Origin: Bacteroidales bacterium
Lineage (GTDB): Bacteria > Bacteroidota > Bacteroidia > Bacteroidales > UBA3824
NCBI GenBank assembly: GCA_016286055.1
Contig: JAEERW010000025.1
Location: forward strand, 1-36,602
Direction of reading: 5' to 3'
Length of the DNA: 36,602 bases
The notes under the pieces: generated by a model
Seen by the model: only the letters and a program-made list of their open reading frames with translations
Database searches by the model: none
What the model was told of the DNA's origin: nothing
Shown here: in pieces, positions 33,001 through 36,602 of the stretch
Layout: each line of letters begins with the position of its first letter
Numbering within the stretch: position 1 is the first letter of the stretch
Position numbers and translations under genes: made by a program

Positions 33001-33032
33001 ACCCCGTATATCAGAGATGTACGGGGTTTTTA
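33001..33032 (+). terminator. Terminator before the lipoprotein/RT pair
   Basis: An 8-bp perfect stem (ACCCCGTA with TACGGGGT) with an 11-nt loop runs into five Ts. It lies 160 nt after the previous stop, so a transcribed tail or RNA gene lies between. Confidence 0.8.
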
Positions 33033-33071
33033 AAATATCGTCTTACCGACGATTAGCAATTTTTGATCATT

Positions 33072-33539
33072 ATGAAGTGTAAAATATTATTTGCATTTTT
33101 TATAGCCTTGATGCTTGGCACGGTGTCGTGTAGAGATATGCTGATGGAACGGGCGGCGCAGGAGATTAACGCTAAATGTCCGTCGAAAAGTTTTCAAGGA
33201 TTTATGCTCAATAGCGTTGAATATCAGGATAATGCATTTGTCTTTAACGTTACTTTGGAGGATAGAGTTATAAAGGAAAAACTTGCCGAATATGGTCTCA
33301 GCGAGGATATGCTCTATTTTGTGCTCGACCTTTTTGGCGACCAATTTACGGCTAAGGGTTCGGTAAAAAACTTTGCAAAAACGCTGGTAGACCTCTCCGG
33401 ACGTGATGATAATTACAAAACTCTCATCGACCTATGCGTTTCCGAAAAAGTTGGGGCAAAATTCAACCTCCAAATCGGCAATCGTCAAAAATCTTTGTTT
33501 ATAACAAGTCAGGATATTTCTGACGTTGTAAAAAAATGA
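33072..33539 (+). CDS. Small putative lipoprotein upstream of the reverse transcriptase
   Basis: A ~155-residue protein beginning MKCKILFAFFIALMLG, with a lipobox-like GTVSC, so probably a lipoprotein with its mature start at RDML. An ATG 9 nt earlier (33063) would add three residues; the 33072 start gives a canonical signal. The mature part has amphipathic strands (FQGFMLNSVEYQDNAFVFNV) and helices; no family is recognised. The stop is only 12 nt before the RT start, so the two are probably co-transcribed. A lipoprotein coupled to an RT is unusual. It may be an unrelated neighbour in one transcript, or an envelope-located effector. Confidence 0.68.
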   Translation: MKCKILFAFFIALMLGTVSCRDMLMERAAQEINAKCPSKSFQGFMLNSVEYQDNAFVFNVTLEDRVIKEKLAEYGLSEDMLYFVLDLFGDQFTAKGSVKNFAKTLVDLSGRDDNYKTLIDLCVSEKVGAKFNLQIGNRQKSLFITSQDISDVVKK

Positions 33540-33551
33540 TAATCAATTGGT

Positions 33552-34760
33552 ATGCACACACTTCTTACATCGTTATCCGACCCAACGGTTTGGCAAGATT
33601 TCCTAAATCTTCGAACCGGGGATGGACATACCAAAAAAAAGGAAATTGCCCGATTGAAGGCGTTTGTAGAGAATAAACTTTATGTGGATATTGCAAACAA
33701 CATTCTTTCAGGTAGTTATGTGTTTGATTTTCCCTTAAAAACCGAAATCAACAAAAGCGGCTCCACCAAAAAACGCATTGTCTATCGTTTTGATAGTGAG
33801 GAAACTTTGGTGCTGAAACTATTGGCGCACCTTTTATATAAATATGACAATAAGTTGAGCCCCGCCTGCTATTCGTTTCGCAAACATCTTACCGCCAAAA
33901 ATGCTTTTGATAAAATTACTTCCATTCCGCATCTTGCTGATAAATACGTGCTTAAAGTAGACATTCACAACTATTTTAATTCAATTCCTTCACAATGTCT
34001 TGTAGATGAAATCAAAAATGTGATTGACGACGACCAGCAGTTGTGTCAACTTCTTGTAAATCTTGTACTTGCCAACAAAGCATATTATTACAACGAAAAC
34101 GGCGAACGGCTTTTGATTACCGAAAATCGAGGCGCTATGGCTGGCGTGCCTGTGTCGGCTTTTTTTGCAAATATCTACTTAACCTCTATGGATGAGGCGT
34201 TTACAAAGATACATGTGCCTTATTTTCGTTATTCTGATGATATAATTGTTTTTGCCGATAATGCCGAAGATTTGCAACGTTATAAAGATTTGATTTTTAA
34301 CATTATAGACGAAAAAGGATTATCCATTAATCCCTCAAAAGTAAAAATCTCAGCACCCGGCGAGGAGTGGGAGTTTCTTGGCTTTTGTTATCGCAATGGC
34401 AATGTTGATTTGGCTTCGGCAACGTTGCACAAGATAAAATCAAAGATAAAGCGTAAGGCTAAGGCTTTGATGCGCAGCAAAATACGCAAGGGTAGAAGTT
34501 TCGACGACGTGGCTGCCAACCTTATCGACCATTTCAACCGAAAATTTTACCGAGAGTTTTCTGATAATGATTTTACTTGGTGCCGATGGTTTTTCCCCGT
34601 TATCACCACCGACGAAGGTCTTAAAATAATCGACAACTATCTTGTTGAGTATGTGCGATTTTTGCGCAGTGGACGGCATACCAAAAAGAATTTCGTGGTT
34701 GATTACACCGAAATCAAAGAATTAGGATTCAAGAGCCTTGTAAATGCATATTATGGATAA
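33552..34760 (+). CDS. Stand-alone reverse transcriptase (class unassigned)
   Basis: A 402-residue RNA-directed DNA polymerase. RT blocks are clear: TKKRIVYRF (fingers), Asp137 in LKVDIHNYFNSI (first catalytic Asp), GVPVSAFFANIYL (block 4), FRYSDDIIVFA with catalytic Asp229/Asp230, SINPSKVKI and EFLGF. After the palm and thumb come about 120 basic residues, ending TEIKELGFKSLVNAYY. There is no maturase-type HNH domain, no retron NAxxH or VTG motif, and no template/variable repeat pair nearby, so it is not an obvious group II intron, retron or DGR enzyme. It resembles the unknown-group and abortive-infection-like RTs, many of which are anti-phage. It has a lipoprotein gene 12 nt upstream and a convergent type IIG/IIL-like methyltransferase downstream. 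Confidence 0.88.
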   Translation: MHTLLTSLSDPTVWQDFLNLRTGDGHTKKKEIARLKAFVENKLYVDIANNILSGSYVFDFPLKTEINKSGSTKKRIVYRFDSEETLVLKLLAHLLYKYDNKLSPACYSFRKHLTAKNAFDKITSIPHLADKYVLKVDIHNYFNSIPSQCLVDEIKNVIDDDQQLCQLLVNLVLANKAYYYNENGERLLITENRGAMAGVPVSAFFANIYLTSMDEAFTKIHVPYFRYSDDIIVFADNAEDLQRYKDLIFNIIDEKGLSINPSKVKISAPGEEWEFLGFCYRNGNVDLASATLHKIKSKIKRKAKALMRSKIRKGRSFDDVAANLIDHFNRKFYREFSDNDFTWCRWFFPVITTDEGLKIIDNYLVEYVRFLRSGRHTKKNFVVDYTEIKELGFKSLVNAYYG

Positions 34761-34779
34761 TTCAATGATGAAAAATGTT

Positions 34780-36602
34780 TTACAAAAGTTCAAACAGCCT
34801 GCCCACCATTTCGGCTTCGGTAGTGTCTTTTTTCAGTCCGTACAAGCCCAAAACAATGGTATCCAACTCGCGGTGAGCCTCGGCAAGGTCGGTGAACAAT
34901 AGGTCGAGGTTTTCGCCGTAAAGTGTGGCAAGCGACGCGCCCTGCGAGAGATATTTTTCGCGGACGTCGAGGATTTTTTGGGCGGCGGTTGGGATGCGGG
35001 CTGCCAGCCCGCTATTGGCGGACGAGCCGTCCACATTCCATTCAGGCCACGGAAAATTGTTGTAAACAATATCCTTGCTGTAACGGTAATCCGATTTCAA
35101 CCGCCCCGCCACAACGCGCATCCACGCATTATGGACTATCGAGGTGAGAATGCCAAATTCATAGAGCGTGGCGTTGGGGATGATGAGATTTGCATTACTT
35201 GAAATTATATCTTTACCCATATATCCAATGGGAATATATTTTCGTTTCTCGGACGAATGGCACGGGACAAGCAAATAGTCAGAATCAGGTTGGCGAATTT
35301 CGTCAAATAATGTAGGAGTATCCGCTTTTTTGTTGGTCGCCGCTTTCTTGCTTTTTAAACGGAAATCTCGTACGGCTTTTACCCGTTCCATCACCAATGG
35401 CATTTTGCCTATTTCAACAGGATTAGCATCCTTCAACCAAAGGCAATAGCGTTTTTTGTTATGCAAAAATTCTTCTGCACCGATATATGGCTTTATATAT
35501 GGTTTTGCCTTTGGTTCAAGCATCAAAAAATCGTAATATTTATCTCCTTCAATAATAAAATTACCATTATCCGTTGGCATATTACCTTTCATCATAGCCG
35601 ACACATCACTAATCGGTTTGTTTCGGCTTTCAACAAAAACATTAGGCCCGTCGAGAAGATATGCGTTAATGTTTTTTGCGGTTTCGATTGTACCGTCGGG
35701 ATTGTAGATGCGTTTAGGTTGCGTTTGTAGAGACGCGATTAATCGCGTCTCTACGGCATTGGCGGCAGAATCATCCGCAATGCCAAATCCGACAATCACA
35801 CAATGCACGTGTGCCATTCCCACAGAATCGCTTTCCCAACGGAATGTGCGGTAGGCAAAATCTATCGTCAATCCGTCTTCCATCAATGGTTTCCAAAGGT
35901 TGGCAACCTGTTCGCCTTGGCAAATTGAATTGGTGGATACAAAGGCGCAATGAATTTTTGGATTATATTTTATAAAATCAAAAGCCTTTTTGTACCAACA
36001 ACTTACATAATCCATTGTGCCAACGTTTCTCCAATCATTGCCGAATGTTGCCAATACATCATCTTTTTGTTCTTTGGATTGCAACGAATATCCATAAAAC
36101 GGCGGATTGCCGACAATATAATCCAATTCTGTCGGATTGACATAATCTTCCCAATTGATTCGTAAAGCGTTGACACAGTGGATTGTGGTGATGTCGTTGA
36201 GGGGCAATTCGGGAATGTTTTCGCCGAGGATTTGTTGCGTTTCGTGCAACATTTGGTTTTGAGCAATCCACAGGGCGGTTTTGGCGGTATCAACGGCAAA
36301 TTCGTTGATTTCAAACCCGTGGAATTGCGATAATGATACCTTTATTGACGACGATAATCCCGCCGTATGCAATTCGTATAGAATTTTGTTTTCTAATCGG
36401 CGGAGTTCCATAAAACAGTATGTCAAGAAATTGCCCGAACCACACGCCGGGTCGAGTATGCGGATTGAAGACAATTCGTCTTGAAGGCTCAGCAGAGCAT
36501 CTCGTTTTGAGTTGAGGTCGGGAATTTTGGTTGCGTCGCTCAGTTGGGAGCGCAATCTGTCAAGAAACAACGGTGCAAGAGCCTTGTCGATATTGTCGGT
36601 GG
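34780..36602 (-). CDS. Type IIG/IIL-like DNA adenine methyltransferase (MmeI/Eco57I-type), N-terminus outside window
   Basis: At least 607 residues of a class I N6-adenine methyltransferase; the frame is open to the window edge, so the N-terminal part, which in this family usually holds a PD-(D/E)XK nuclease and helical domain, is missing. Visible are motif I DPACGSGNFLTY (S-adenosylmethionine binding), motif IV GNPPFYGYS (catalytic NPPF), and a long target-recognition region with DYLLVPCHSSEKRKYIP and NNFPWPEWN. These fit the combined restriction-modification enzymes of the MmeI/Eco57I/YeeA type. Two short palindromes lie within the coding DNA without breaking the frame. It is convergent with the RT gene (19-nt gap, no terminator seen). 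Whether the nuclease is present and active needs upstream sequence. Confidence 0.87.
   Translation of the reverse strand, partial: TDNIDKALAPLFLDRLRSQLSDATKIPDLNSKRDALLSLQDELSSIRILDPACGSGNFLTYCFMELRRLENKILYELHTAGLSSSIKVSLSQFHGFEINEFAVDTAKTALWIAQNQMLHETQQILGENIPELPLNDITTIHCVNALRINWEDYVNPTELDYIVGNPPFYGYSLQSKEQKDDVLATFGNDWRNVGTMDYVSCWYKKAFDFIKYNPKIHCAFVSTNSICQGEQVANLWKPLMEDGLTIDFAYRTFRWESDSVGMAHVHCVIVGFGIADDSAANAVETRLIASLQTQPKRIYNPDGTIETAKNINAYLLDGPNVFVESRNKPISDVSAMMKGNMPTDNGNFIIEGDKYYDFLMLEPKAKPYIKPYIGAEEFLHNKKRYCLWLKDANPVEIGKMPLVMERVKAVRDFRLKSKKAATNKKADTPTLFDEIRQPDSDYLLVPCHSSEKRKYIPIGYMGKDIISSNANLIIPNATLYEFGILTSIVHNAWMRVVAGRLKSDYRYSKDIVYNNFPWPEWNVDGSSANSGLAARIPTAAQKILDVREKYLSQGASLATLYGENLDLLFTDLAEAHRELDTIVLGLYGLKKDTTEAEMVGRLFELL
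34996..35012. repeat. 17-nt GC-rich palindrome inside the methyltransferase gene
   Basis: GCGGGCTG and CAGCCCGC pair perfectly around one base. It lies in the stretch encoding SGLAARIPTA, between the conserved WPEWN motif and the C-terminal helices. It looks like a small inserted palindromic element kept in frame. Confidence 0.5.
35727..35754. repeat. Perfect 28-nt palindrome inside the methyltransferase gene
   Basis: Two 14-nt arms (35727-35740 and 35741-35754) are exact reverse complements with no loop. On the minus strand the coding frame reads VETRLIASLQ across it. The same palindrome type (GTAGAGACGCGATT arm) is one I recall from interspersed repeats in Bacteroidota and cyanobacteria, so this looks like a mobile palindromic unit that landed in a gene and was tolerated. 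Confidence 0.75.

Noticed and set aside
33552-34760. Diversity-generating retroelement
   Set aside because: The RT motif is YSDD, and I see no template/variable repeat pair or C-type-lectin target gene around it.
33552-34760. Group II intron or classical retron
   Set aside because: No maturase HNH domain, no domain V/VI-like hairpin directly downstream, no interrupted gene, and no NAxxH or VTG retron motifs in the protein.
1-36602. tRNA genes, including near the 5S rRNA
   Set aside because: No cloverleaf with T-loop GTTCRA and matching acceptor stem was noticed on either strand; a dedicated tRNA scan would be decisive.

Overview
The window reads as chromosome of a member of the order Bacteroidales (phylum Bacteroidota). 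The evidence is a SusC/SusD pair with a hybrid two-component regulator, a class III fructose-1,6-bisphosphatase, a secreted dipeptidyl peptidase IV, a GH97 glycosidase, A-rich leaders instead of Shine-Dalgarno sequences, and repeated TAnnTTTG (-7) / TTTG (-33) promoters. The genus cannot be named from the sequence.

Layout. Bases 1-148 are the 3' part of a 5S rRNA and its terminator. 179-2919 (minus) is a three-gene run: nucleoside phosphorylase, SirB1-type transglutaminase-like protein, YARHG-domain exported protein. 3116-5053 is a GH97 glycosidase of the retaining, alpha-galactosidase-like type. 5113-6031 (minus) is a pair of small overlapping unknown genes. 6156-13265 (plus) is a dense run: DsbD-type thiol:disulfide reductase, GT2 glycosyltransferase, sugar-nucleotide epimerase, ATP-grasp ligase, then fbp with its own promoter. 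aqpZ lies convergent to it (13334-14029).

14100-19830 is an accessory island and the strangest part. It starts with a cytoplasmic-looking metallopeptidase whose C-terminal half is abruptly AT-rich, followed by a small membrane protein; I read this pair as a possible effector/immunity module. Then come two ~305-bp direct repeats (16507-16811 and 18469-18776), each rich in dyads and each ending in a consensus promoter. One drives an intact PD-(D/E)XK (Rpn/transposase-type) nuclease and the other a wrecked AAA-ATPase/PD-(D/E)XK gene. Between and after them are AT-rich orphan membrane-anchored and lipoprotein genes. Remnants of one gene tail precede the first repeat and end the last gene, as if cassettes had been shuffled by recombination.

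19854-32093 is a nutrient-uptake region: a small membrane protein and DPP4 (minus), divergent from susC-susD (plus), with a 1340-residue hybrid two-component sensor/regulator converging on susD. No carbohydrate-active enzyme accompanies this SusCD pair.

32266-36602 is a small unknown protein gene, a structured intergenic segment, a lipoprotein plus stand-alone reverse transcriptase pair, and a convergent type IIG/IIL-like (MmeI/Eco57I-type) DNA methyltransferase that runs off the window. That gene carries a perfect 28-bp palindrome inside its reading frame. The RT and methyltransferase make this a plausible defence region. All functional statements rest on motif recognition by eye; no database search was possible.
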